Below, one piece after another: positions 53,059 through 63,900 of a stretch of DNA of 64,000 bases. The notes below the pieces were generated by a model, which saw only the letters and a list, made by a program, of their open reading frames with translations, was not told where the DNA came from and did not search any database. How positions within the stretch are numbered: the stretch's first letter is position 1; every line of letters begins with the position of its first letter. Origin of the DNA: Lampris incognitus (taxonomy: Eukaryota; Chordata; Actinopteri; Lampriformes; Lampridae); the NCBI RefSeq assembly GCF_029633865.1, contig NC_079212.1:86296172-86360171 (forward strand), given 5' to 3'. The translations under genes were made by a program, and so were the position numbers.

Positions 53059-54509
53059 TACAGTGATTCTGAGGCGCTTTTTCCAAACGAGTCAATAATT
53101 GTGTGCAGTGTTTTATCTGTCGTGGCCCAGGAGAACCAGGAAAAGTCAATTCATGTTCTCTACTCACTATCCCGCTTCTCTGACACAACAGACCTCTCAA
53201 ATAGTCCTGCACATGCAAACACCAGTATATACAATATACTACGTCACACACACACGAGAGGGCCTGTATGTGCACATACTCACGAAAGGCTCCCATTGAT
53301 TCATACACACGGACACGTTTACACACATTTTACACACGTAGGACACAGGAAGTTAGACTTCCTACATGAGGGACAGTGATAACAGAACTCATCATTGCCA
53401 GTTAGGGGAGAACCTTGATATGCTGCTACCCTTGAAAAGTGAATTGGTTCAAGCAGAATCCACAAGGAACCACCTCCTCCATGCTGTGCTGGTAGATGAA
53501 GTCATTATCATCTCCACTAAAGGGTTAGCTCTTTCTCAGAGAGCTTCAGGGGGGACAGGTTGAAATAATCGTCTTCCTTTGTGGTATCCTTTGTAGCCGT
53601 CCAAGCCATGGATTGTTCTAGAATTTGCCCCCAGCTGGATATATTGGACTGAACACAGCAAAATAGCAGGTAGCTTTTAATGCAGCTCTTCAAAGGCTTG
53701 GTCTTCACCCCAAGCTCAAGTACAGGGACAAAGGAAAGATTGGTGTCCACACAGATAGCCCCCCCCCCACAAAACCAAACTAAAAGAAATTCATGAGATT
53801 GATTTCAACCAGAACTCTGGTGCACATTTGTCCCCCAAAGGTTTTGTGCTCCATTGAAGCGTAGGGGTTTAATAGGATATCTTTGGAGGGGTGTGTTCAG
53901 GTTTTCATTTAGTTCAAACTGGTCATTTCTTTGTTTTGTTGTTGAAAACACTGTGTCCTGTGTGGGAGTGTATGCAGAACCTTAGTCACTCCTTGCAGCC
54001 ACATACTGACATCAGGAAGCTCCCTACATTTGAGCTGTTACAGATATGGAAATGATTTCACTAATACACATTACTTCCATCGGTTGACTCAGCTTCTCAT
54101 TTTCATGGTGACAACTGAAATATTGGCTAACCATTCTAAATAATTTAATTGCCTAATGTTTAAAATGAAAATCTCCACAACTGACAAAAAAAGCAAATCA
54201 ACAGATACTCCAAAAAGTTACTTTAAATTCCCTTTGGGCAGTGCCAAAATGTCTTTTTTCCCTGCAAAATGTTTGTACTACTTTATTCATTTATTATTTC
54301 TGTCCCAGCCTGCTGTCCCTCAGCTCCCCCTCACCAGCTCACATGGACGAGGCCACGTGGAGTGGAGGAGGGAGCGTCCATTTTGAAAAAGCATTTAGTC
54401 AATGATTGCAGTCTACTGCTATCGGCTGGCATGAGGAAAGCCGTGCAGCTCTTTTCATCTGAGGATTTCAGCCATTGGTGTCCACAGCCAAAGTTCTGTC
54501 CTCATCAGT
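53059..54509. other. slc4a8 intron 1, no feature recognised
   Basis: About 1.45 kb of AT-moderate sequence without recognisable exon, RNA gene or element. Confidence 0.5.
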
Positions 54510-54695
54510 CACACACACTAACACAAACAGATTCACACACACTAACACAAATAGATTCACACACACAAACAGATTCACACACACTAACACAAACAGATTC
54601 CCACACACACAAACAGATTCACACACACTAACATGAACAGATTCACACACACTAACACAAATAGATTTACACACACTAACACAAACAGATTCATA
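54510..54695 (+). repeat. 24-bp minisatellite
   Basis: Unit ACACACTAACACAAACAGAT followed by TCAC, about seven imperfect copies. Confidence 0.93.
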
Positions 54696-54817
54696 TTTAC
54701 ATATTTATGTAGGCAGGATGGGAACATCCAACTCTATTTACATGCACACATGTGTGCAGACGCCAGTGTTCAAATGCTGCATGACTGTAGATATGTGCAG
54801 GGTGAGTGGAACAAACC

Positions 54818-54900
54818 TGCCCCAGACCACCCTGTGCTACAGTACTCCCCCAGACCACCTTGTGCTACAGTGCTCCCCCAGACCACCTTGTGCTACAGTA
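54818..54900 (+). repeat. 27-bp triplicated unit
   Basis: Three copies of AGACCACCTTGTGCTACAGT followed by RCTCCCC. L1-B inserted at the end of the third copy. Confidence 0.93.
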
Positions 54901-54911
54901 GTTGACACCTT

Positions 54912-57900
54912 TTTTTATAACCAAATTTTATTCAACAATCTGCACATATGATACACATTAATATCCCCTCATTATCTCCCTTAGCCCCCAGCAATCCCCT
55001 GCCTGCTCATAAAAACAGGTTAAGTCAATTTGATTTGTATAGCCCAATATCACAAATAAAATAAGTAATATAGATACACTATCGAAGTAACAATAATAGA
55101 AATTGAGTAAATTAACTAAATACAGATAACAAAATAATTGTACAGCTAAATGAAAAAAAGGGGAAGAAAGCAATGGGCAACTGGTATTACACAAAATCAT
55201 CATGTCAACGTAACCTTAAGCAGTGCCTGCACAAGGTCACAGTCCCACTGCTACTTCTGCACACATAGTTACCCACTCATACATACACTTAATGTGCCTC
55301 CATACACACAACTATATGCATATGCATGCACACACCCCCCCAACAATCCACCATTGTCTACATCCAATCTTACTTCCAACACTCCAGTCCAATGGGATAG
55401 ATTGCATTGTTCAAAGTGAGAGATGAGAGGCTGCCAGCGTTTGCAAAAAATATTTCAGCTGAGCCACGCACAGCAAATTTGATATTTTCCAATTTCAGAA
55501 ATAACATGAAGTCCTGCAGCCAGGATGTGTTTGAGGGGTGTGAACGATTTTTCAATAAGAGGAGAATTCAACGACGGGCAATTAAGGAGGCAAAGGAGGT
55601 TACATTAGTTTGTTTAGCAGTCATTCTAACGCCCTCCTCAGGGACACCAAAGATAGCAAGCTGAGGCGATGGGCCCAGAGTCAGTTCCAATATCTCCGAT
55701 ATAAGGTCAAACAAAGATCTCCAATATTCCACCAAGTTTAGGCCTGACCAGAACATATGAGTCAAGTCTGCTGGTGCCTGAGAGCATCTGTCACAGATAT
55801 CAGAGGTTTGGACAGAGTTTAGATAATCTAGCTTTACTAAACTGGATTCCATGAAATACTTTGAACTGAATGAGGCTAAACCTCGCACAGGAGGAGGATG
55901 AGTTTACTGCATCTAATGCAATGTCCCACCATTCATCTGAAAAAGTGATACCCAGTTCAGTCTCCCAATCTGTCTTGATCTTATGCAGAGCAGGGGGAGT
56001 CACTGCTGATAAAAAAAATCATTTATGCAAGAAATATGGCCTTTTGACAAGTCAGTCACTGCAAGAAGATGGTCAATGCCTGAGGCCAGTGGAGCCTGCA
56101 GAAATGCTAATGTGTTGGATTTAGCAAAGTTACGAATTTGGAGATATCTAAAAAAATCAGAGTGCTGAAGGTTGAATATGGAGCATAATTGTGTTAAGCT
56201 AGCAAACAGGCAATCAACATCTATGTCACCCAGGCAGGATAGGCCTTGTCTGTGCCAGACGGCAAATCTTGAATCAATCTTGGCTGGTAGAAAGAATTTA
56301 TTGTTACAAATAGGTGTAGCTAGGACACAGAAGTCCAGCCAAACTTTTGACTAATGAGTTGCCAGATTTTCAAGGTGGTAGTAACTATGGTGTTAGAGGA
56401 GTCCTGTCTAGGTTCAAGTGGAAGGCTGCTACACACCAGGGCTTTTAAGGGCGAGGAGTGACAAAAGTTAGCTTCTACGTAGTTGGATCCAATTATTATC
56501 TGTATCCGAGAACCAGAGCGCAATTTATGTATGTCAGCTGTCCAGTAATATGATTGAAAATTCAGTAGACCAAGTCCCCCCTGTGACCTCCCCCTCTCGA
56601 GCAGAGATTTAGAAATTCTTGGGTTTTACCCCCCATATAAAATTTAAAAATTATTGAATCCAATTGATGAAAAAAGCGTTTAGTTAGAAAAATGAATAAA
56701 CATCGAAATAAGTATAAATATCTGGGGAGCACATTCATTTTTAATGGATGTACTCTACCTGCTAGAGAGAGGGATGGGCTGTTCCAGCTCTGCTGATCAA
56801 GTTTCACTTTAGTTGTTAAAGCTGTAACATTTTCCTCATGTAGGGAGTGGGTGGAGCTAGTAATATTAGTTCCTATGTATTTGAACCTAGTGGTAGATAA
56901 TTCGAAGGGGGTACTAGATTGGTGTATTCCCTGGGCCAAGTGATTAATAGGAAAACATTTGCTTTTCTGTATATTTAATTTGTACCTAGGGAAGTTCCAG
57001 AGGATTCGAGAGTGGCTAAAATATGCAGAATGGAACTTATTGTATTGGAAACATAAAGGAGCAGATCATCTGCATACAAGGATACTTAGTGCTCGCCTCC
57101 ACCTCTTTTAATAGCTGAAAACAACTTATTAGCTTTAAGAGCAATTGATAGAGGTTCAATAACTATGGCAAAAAGGAGGGGAAATTACATTACATTACAG
57201 TCATTTAGCCGACACTTTTATCCAAAGTGACTTACAATAAGTAAATTTAACATAGGAAATCAGGAGAACTACTAGTCATCAGAGGTTATAAGTGCTTCTT
57301 CTCTCTAAACAAGCATCTAAGAGCAAAACCAGTGCTAAAGTAAAAGCGCAAGAAAGATATTTTTTTCTTAAAATGAGTGAATACAATAAGTGCTAAGAAC
57401 AAGTAACAGGGTAGTAGTTCTTGAAGAGCTGAGTTTTCAACTTGCACCGAAAGATGGGCAGCGACTCTGCTTTCCTGACATCAGTGGGGAGTTCATTCCA
57501 CCACTGTGGGGCCAGGACAGAAAAGAGCCGTGACTAGGTCGATCGGCAGCAAGGGCCTCTGAGCGACAGGGCAACCAGGCGCCCCGAGGCAGCAGAGCAA
57601 AGTGGTCGGGCGGGGGTGTAGGGCTTGACCATGGCCTGGAGATAGGAAGGAGCTGTTCCTTTCACTGCCCTGTAGGCTAGCACCAGAGTCTTAAACTGGA
57701 TGCGAGCAGCTACTGGGAGCCAGTGTAGGGACATGAGAAGGGGAGTTGTGTGGGAGAACTTAGGGCGGTTGAACACCAGACAAGCTGCAGCTTTCTGAAC
57801 AAGCTCCAGAGGTCTGATGGCCGACGCCGGGGCGCCAGCAAGGAGGGAGTTGCTGTAGTCCAGCCAGGAGATGACCAGAGCCTGGATGAGCACCTGTGCC

Positions 57901-59040
57901 ATCTCGTCGGTGAGGAATGGGCAAATCCTCCTGATGTTATAGAGGAGAAATCTGCAGGAGCGAGCAACCGATGCAACGTTGGTCATCCAGGATCACACCC
58001 AGATTCCTCGCGGTCTGAATTGGCATCACCACGTTGTATTCAATGGTGATGGCCAGGTCTCGGTGCGGGCAACCTTTCCCTAGGAGGAACATCAGCTCTG
58101 TCTTGTTCAGATTGCGCTTCAGGTGGTGTGTCGCCATCCACTCCGAGATGTCAGTTAAGCACGCAGCAATGCGTGTCTCTACTTGTGTGTCAGAGGGAGG
58201 GAAGGACAAGATCAGCTGGGTGTCATCGGCATAACAATGGTAAGAGAAGTCAAGCGAGCGAATAACAGAACCCAGGGATGTTGTGTACAGGGAGAAAAGG
58301 AGAGGACCCAGAACCGAACCCTGTGGAATGCCTGTAGTCAGTCTGCGAGGCTCCGACACAGATCCCCTCCATGTCACCTGGTAGGAGCGACCTGTCAGGT
58401 AGGATGCAAACTTTGAGAGTGCAGAGCCTGTGACACCCAGCCTCTCGAAATCAGGGAAGCTTGGCGTGTCCCATGTGAGAGGAGAAAGAATTGTGATCGC
58501 TGGTTGTTGGTACATACACAGGCCTGTGAGGAAGCATACAGTAAGCATATCCAGGATGTAAATTTCTCTCCGAACCCATATTGCTTTAATGTGAAGAATA
58601 GATGGCACCATTCAACTCGATTGAAGGCTTTTTCTGCAGTGAGCAATAAAACCACCTCAGGATTGGACAAAAGTGCCGGGGAGTGAATGATGTTAAGGAG
58701 TCTCCGTATATTTGTGAAGGAATTAAGGTTTTTAATAAACCCTGTTTGGTTAACGAAGATAATAGAGGGCAAAATAGTCTCAATTCTACATGTAAGGGCT
58801 TCAGCAAATAGCTTTTCATGTAATTAATAAGCATAGTAGGCCGATAAGAAGAACATGAAGTAGGATCTTTATCCTTTTTAAGGATCAGTGAAATAGAGGC
58901 TTGGGTAACTGTTGGCGGTAGTGTACCTTGTTGGAGAGAATCCTCAAACATTTATAAGAGCAAAGGCGCTAAGTAATTGGAAAACTTTTTGTAAAATTCC
59001 ACAGGGTAACCGTCCGGTCCCAGGGACTTCCCAGTCTGCA
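54912..59040 (-). mobile_element. L1-type LINE, 5'-truncated, with nested L2 (L1-B)
   Basis: Minus-strand L1. The A-rich 3' end is at 54912-54935. ORF2 fragments are: RT part 1 (58447-59040: TGKSPGPDGYPVEFYKKF-like, then AEKAFNRVEWCHLFF, GFGEKFTSWICLLYASSQA, LSHGTRQAS); then, after the L2, RT part 2 (57184-57000: FAIVIEPLSIAL, YADDLLLYVSN); RNase H-less C-terminal part (56939-56562, GRVHPLKMNVLPRYLYLFRC); and the C-terminal Cys/His module (CDRCSQAPADLTHMFW, about 55790). A 13-bp direct repeat TAGTTGACACCTT (54899-54911 and 59041-59053) flanks it. Many indels, not active. Confidence 0.85.
57186..58446 (-). mobile_element. L2 LINE, 5'-truncated, nested in L1-B (L2-2)
   Basis: Highly similar to L2-1 (10339-11600). 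It contains YADDTQLILSFPPSD and TTGIPQGSVLGPLLF in broken frames and the L2 tail (TTACATTACATTACAG). It lies exactly between the two halves of the L1-B RT, with GAAAT on both sides (57181-57185 and 58447-58451) as a possible 5-bp duplication. Confidence 0.88.
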
Positions 59041-59053
59041 TAGTTGACACCTT

Positions 59054-59803
59054 CTTGTTTATAGCACCTCCGATAAGAGAGATCAAGAGTCTAAGATACA
59101 GGGTTGTATGTGGGTTGTATAGTAATGAAGACAGATTTGCAGCTGCAAACTGACTCCTGAGTTACATAGTGTTAGTAAGTTCCCACAAAAGCTTTCCCTA
59201 AACAACTCATAACAGATTATCATATTACCAACACCATACTCGGGGGAGGGGGGGCGGCGACACATACACAGTAACATATAAGTAACAACTACTGTTTATG
59301 AGACTTGTCATGACTGGTGGTAAAACCCATTGCTGCTCTGCAGCAATCTGCCAATAGCAGCTTCTCTGGTGGCTGTGCCACACTGATAACTTGATTTTAT
59401 TTGATTTGATTACCCCTGGATAGTACTGCCTGGCACATTCCCCAGCCGAAGCCTTTGCCCTTCACACTCCTCGCGCGTGCGCGCCTGGAATTGGATGTCT
59501 GATTTTGATAAGCTCTCTTGTCTTGCTGGTTAGTGTTTCTATTACTTGCTCAGTAGCATTTTAGTCACTCTGTGACCCTTATTTATTTCAGCACTCACCG
59601 CTCAGCTCTCAGCAAGGCTTTGATAGGCTGGAGATGTTCTGTCAAGGTGATCAGTCAGCAAACATGTCTGCTGAAAACATCAGAACATTTTCATGTCAGT
59701 TACGGACCCTTTCACTGTAGGAAGAACTAGCAAAATAAAAAAACTCTCTTCACAATGAAATACACTGCAGTTTTTCTGTTTGTGTCGTTGTGTGTTTCTG
59801 TTG

Positions 59804-59805
<2 letters not shown>
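59054..59805. other. slc4a8 intron 1, distal part
   Basis: The first about 45 bases on the minus strand could still be L1 (GAINK just before the 13-bp repeat). The remainder has no recognised feature until the TG run before exon 2. Confidence 0.5.

Positions 59806-59868
<63 letters not shown>
59806..59868 (+). repeat. (TG)n run forming the exon 2 acceptor region
   Basis: About 31 uninterrupted TG units ending seven bases before exon 2 (CCAACAG|AGG). There is no ordinary polypyrimidine tract between the run and the acceptor. The nearest T-rich stretch lies upstream of the run (TTTTTCTGTTTGTGTCG, about 59771). Confidence 0.97.
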
Positions 59869-59870
<2 letters not shown>

Positions 59871-59875
59871 AACAG

Positions 59876-59957
59876 AGGCCAGATGAGGAGGTAGTGGTGG
59901 ACCAGGGGGGGACCAGCTCGGTGCTCAACATCCACTATGAGAAGGAAGAACTAGAAG
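59876..59957 (+). CDS. slc4a8: slc4a8, coding exon 2
   Basis: 82 bp, acceptor CCAACAG|AGG and donor GAAG|GTGAGT. It encodes RPDEEVVVDQGGTSSVLNIH followed by YEKEELE plus the first base of Gly. This is the conserved N-terminal cytoplasmic segment of the Na+-coupled bicarbonate transporters; the -VVDQGGTS-x-LNIHYEKEELEGHRTL pattern fits SLC4A8 better than SLC4A7 or SLC4A10, as I recall these proteins. It joins exon 1 in phase 0 and exon 3 in phase 1. The acceptor sits beside a 63-base TG run, which is unusual. Confidence 0.93.
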
Positions 59958-60748
59958 GTGAGTAACCCAACAACAGACCCGCGCGTCCCCGTCCACGTCT
60001 CTGCACTGCTAATGAACTCACCTTCCTCCAAGGATCAGCGTCTATAGGCCACGTGTGTGATGGGGCAGTGCTTTTTCATGCATACCCATATCGTATTCCT
60101 ATGTCAGCTGTGTGTTGACGTGTCTGGACCGTAACTTTCTGTGTCCTGTGCGGCCATGGCCGTTCAGAAAGCTCTCATGCGGGGGTGTTTTGAGGACAAG
60201 CCGATGTTTGTTTTTGTTTTTTGTCACCGTGTCCTCTTGTCTGTTGGAGATAAATGCGGCTTAGTATTAATAATAAATCCTCCATCGAGTCTGAGTAGGC
60301 TGAAGGGGGCTAATATGTCATCCCTAGGGGAAACAGGTGTGAGAATGTGCTCTCGTTGCCCTTGTGTGTGTGTGTGCGTGCGCGTGCATGAGGGTATCTG
60401 GGTGTAGTGTATCTGTTCTGTGTGTGTCCTATGTGTCTCCTATGTGCGTGTTACAAACGATCACTTTCCTGCAGGGATTATGATGCTGTGTGTTTGGAGA
60501 TTTAGGGGGAACAATTTGCTCCACCGCACCAGCTTTGTGTTTTAATTGTGTCCTAAAATATACTCAGATTGTGTTCACGCACACACACACGCGCACGCAC
60601 ACACAGGGCAAATGGCCTCAGAGCGTCCCGTGCCAGAAACCTTGCTTCATCGTGTATAATTCACGAGTGCTGACGCTGAACCTGTTGTACCAGTTTGTTC
60701 ACTTAAATCAGCAGCTGTGCACACTGTCTTTTTTCAAATCTGTGTTTG
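59958..60748. other. slc4a8 intron 2, first part
   Basis: GT/GC-rich runs near 60365-60385 and a short CA run near 60585-60606. No other feature. Confidence 0.55.
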
Positions 60749-60885
60749 GGCGCCCAGGTAGTGAAGCGGTCTATTCCGTTGCCTAACAACATGGGGATCG
60801 CCGGTTTGAACCCCGTGTTCCCTCCAGCTTGGTCAGGTGTCCCTACAGACACAATGGGCTGTGTCTGCGGGTGGGAAGCCGATGT
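60749..60885 (+). mobile_element. tRNA-derived SINE, 5' half (S5)
   Basis: Head GGGCGCCCAGGTAGTGAAGC (A-box-like), B-box region GGTTTGAACCCC (mutated). It stops at GGAAGCCGATGT, exactly where S6 resumes at 61335, so S5 and S6 are one SINE split by an insertion. Confidence 0.85.
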
Positions 60886-61334
60886 CGATACTTGATCTAC
60901 TCGCCCTGCTCGGGGTGCTGCGACTACAGATGACATCGCTACTTCACGCATTATGAATGGGTAGGGGCTTGGGTAGGGGCTTGGGTAGGGGCTTGGGTAG
61001 GGGCTAGTTCAGTTTAGGAACAGCGGGAAACAGTAGATTGAGATTGACGTTAGATGCAGCTTGGGCCTTCGGCCCTCGCGCACATTCGCTCGTCCAGGAC
61101 CTGGGAGGGGAGGGGGGGGGGTCCTGAGCCTACGGCCTTGCTCCTTAGACGCAGCTTGGGCCGTAGGCCCTCACACCTTTACTAACCAACTCTATGTCAA
61201 CGTGGATTGTAAAAAACACACAGCTAAATAACTATAAAGCTAGCTAGCTAGCTAGCAACATAATCCATGACGTCATATGTAGTCGAAGGACCCCGAGTCG
61301 ATATTGTACCCGAGCAGAAATGGAATCCACACCT
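60886..61334. mobile_element. 449-bp insertion splitting a SINE, with inner inverted repeats
   Basis: Flanked by GATGT on both sides (60881-60885 and 61335-61339). Imperfect inverted repeats lie near its ends: CTCGGGGTGCTGCGACTACA (about 60913) and the complement of TGTAGTCGAAGGACCCCGAG (about 61278). Inside are a 15-bp unit GGTAGGGGCTTGGGT (four copies, about 60960-61005) and a GCTA run (61237-61256). Probably a MITE; the class is not resolved. Confidence 0.6.
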
Positions 61335-61615
61335 GATGTGGGTATGTGTCCTGGTTGCTGCACTAGCGCCTCCTCTGGTCGGTCGGGGCACCTGTTCGGG
61401 GGGACTGGGGGGGAATAGCGTGATCCTCCCACGTGCTACATCCCCCCTGGTGAAACTCCTCACTGTCAGGTGAAAAGAAGCGGCTGGTGACTCCACATGT
61501 ATGGGAGGAGGCATGTGGTAGTCTGCAGCCCTCCCCGGATCGGCAGAGGGGGTGGAGCAGAGACCGGGACGGCTCAGAAGAGTGGGGTAATTGGCCAAGT
61601 ACAGCTGGGGAGGAA
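61335..61615 (+). mobile_element. tRNA-derived SINE, 3' half (S6)
   Basis: Continues the SINE body from GATGTGGGTATGTGTCC to GGTAATTGGCCAAGTACAGC. See S5. Confidence 0.85.
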
Positions 61616-62321
61616 AAAAAAAGTGGGGGGGGTCTTTAAAAAAAAATCTGTGTTTTGCTACCAAGGAGGAACTGTAGCACTCCACATGCTGGGCAGTGTA
61701 AGTGAAAGGTTGGTGCTGGGTGGGATTTCTGCCATGTCGAAGCGCGTTTATGCCCAGCACCTCGTTAGGCAGGGCAGACATAATTGGGGTTGGCAGGGGA
61801 CTCATAAAAAGCTGAAGCCCGCTGCCACTGCAGCAAGATGCCTCTCCCCGTGGGCCTGCAGCTAACCTTCACTTGAATGGTTTTGAACTTGAATCTTATT
61901 TAATGGTCTCAATCTGCAGTGTGAGGAGCACAGCCTGCCATCTAACAGCGCTGCTCTGCCCACAGGCGCTGCCCTCCTCCCTCCGCCCTTCATCCACCGC
62001 TCTGCCCTTCCCCTTCACGGCTCTGTCCCAGCAGAGTGATATATTCAGTGATATATTCAGTGATATATTCAGTGATATAATTAATGGTGACTTCATCTGC
62101 CCCCAGCAGGGTTACTTCCATCAGAAATGATCAATTAAAATGGATTGTGCTAATTATCCATGGAAATTTTATGTAATTCATTGATACCCAGAAAGAATGT
62201 TTTTTTACGGAAGTGATTAGATTTGTACCTTTGGTGCACTTCAGTTTCTGTTCAATGTTATCACGTCAGTGTTGTCGGTGAAAACCCCAAATTAACACCA
62301 GAGCGATCGGGATTTCACTCC
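61616..62321. other. slc4a8 intron 2, middle part
   Basis: Holds a 14-bp tandem GTGATATATTCAGT (about four copies, 62036-62080). Otherwise nothing recognised. Confidence 0.6.
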
Positions 62322-62323
62322 TA

Positions 62324-62695
62324 CCTAAAACGACCGTGGGTTTAGTATGTCTGTTATGAAACTAACTGACACCAAAATTAAAAATTTAACAACTTTAATA
62401 CTATTTTTCAAACAATTTAAAATGGCCGCTGTCCAACGCCTGTGAATACTGCAGCGCCTCGGTGGTAGTCATGGTGCGTCTGTAACGGGGTCTGTAACCA
62501 GACATGTTGGACATAATCACACATCAAGTTCAGACTATTTCTCTCCACTGGAGGGCGCTAGTGTGTTTCTAGGACAGAGCAACGAACTTCAAGAAGGAAA
62601 TGACGCCACCAACATACGTCATCAATACTGACATGACGCGCACGATCACACGCAAATTATGCGCGGTCTTCTTGACCGCTCATGGTCGTTTTAGG
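62324..62695. mobile_element. MITE with TA duplication, 372 bp
   Basis: Inverted ends CCTAAAACGACC (62324-62335) and GGTCGTTTTAGG (62684-62695), with TA on both sides (62322-62323 and 62696-62697). No coding capacity. The TA duplication suggests a Tc1/mariner-type element, but the end sequence is not one I recognise. Confidence 0.65.
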
Positions 62696-62994
62696 TAGAT
62701 CTTGTCATACCTTTTTTTTCGTGCAGTTGATCAAAATCTCATTTTAAAGCAGATATATGCAGTTTCAGCAGCATTCAGGGAGCGGCAGGTCTGTATGTTT
62801 ATTTTCACATTAAAAATCCCAAACCATCAAAATGGCGGCCCAGGTCGGTCTAGTTTAACTTAACCCGGTACTAAACATTCTCCCGTGTAAACGCAACTGG
62901 ATGGTAAACCACGGCAGCGTGACAAGGTTTTAACGCTGCTTTGCTTATTTAAATCTAGATTTTTTCAGGTAATGATATAAATTCACCCCCTCAG
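62696..62994. other. slc4a8 intron 2, distal part
   Basis: No feature recognised. It contains the last AG dinucleotide (62993-62994) before the exon 3 acceptor. Confidence 0.55.
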
Positions 62995-63004
62995 TCATAT
63001 TTTA

Positions 63005-63898
63005 CCCCGCCTCTTTCCTCTCTTCTTCTGTCTCTCTGTCCTCTCCCCTCTCTTCTTCTGTCTCGCTGTCCTCTTCTCTCTCTTCTTCTGTCTCTCTGTC
63101 CTCTCCCCTCTCTTCTTCTGTCTCTCTGTCCTCTTCCCTCTCTTCTTCTGTCTCTCTGTCCTCTCCCCTCTCTTCTTCTGTCTCTCTGTCCTCTTCCTTC
63201 TCTTCTTCTGTCTCTCTGTCCTCTCCCCTCTCTTCTTCTCTCTCGCTGTCCTCTTTCCTCTCTTCTTCTGTCTCTCTGTCCTCTTCCCTCTCTTCTTCTA
63301 TCTCTCTGTCCTCTCCCCTCTCTTCTTCTGTCTCTCTGTCCTCTTCCCTCTCTTCTTCTGTCTCTCTGTCCTCTCCCCTCTCTTCTTCTGTCTCTCTGTC
63401 CTCTTCCTTCTCTTCTTCTGTCTCGCTGTCCTCTTCCCTCTCTTCTTCTGTCTCTCTGTCCTCTTCCCTCTCTTCTTCTGTCTCTCTGTCCTCTCCCCTC
63501 TCTTCTTCTCTCTCGCTGTCCTCTTTCCTCTCTTCTTCGGTCTCTCTGTCCTCTTCCCTCTCTTCCCTCTCTTCTTCTGTCTCTCTGTCCTCTTCCCTCT
63601 CTTCTTCTGTCTCTGTCCTCTTCCTTCTCTCCCCTCTCTTCTTCTGTCTCTGTCCTCTTCCTTCTCTCCCCTCTCTTCTTCTGTCTCGCTGTCCTCTTCC
63701 CTCTCTCCCCTCTCTTCTTCTGTGTCTCTGTCCTCTTCCCTCTCTTCTTCTTTCTCTCGGTACTCTCCCCTCTCTTCTTCTGTCTCTCTGTCCTCTCCCC
63801 TCTCTTCTTCTGTCTCCCTGTCCTCTTCCCTCTCTTCCCTCTCTTCTTCTGTCTCTGTGTCCTCTCCCCTCTCTTCTTCTGTCTCTCTGTCCTCTACC
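63005..63898 (+). repeat. 30-bp polypyrimidine minisatellite leading into the exon 3 acceptor
   Basis: About 30 units of TCTCTCTGTCCTCTTCCCTC followed by TCTTCTTCTG. Alternating CTCTCCCC and CTCTTCCC variants give a partial 60-bp period. The plus strand is almost purely C/T with isolated G and contains no AG at all until the acceptor CTCTACCAG. It is therefore a giant polypyrimidine tract. The complementary strand has a 326-codon Glu/Arg/Asp-rich frame that is an artefact. Confidence 0.97.
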
Positions 63899-63900
63899 AG

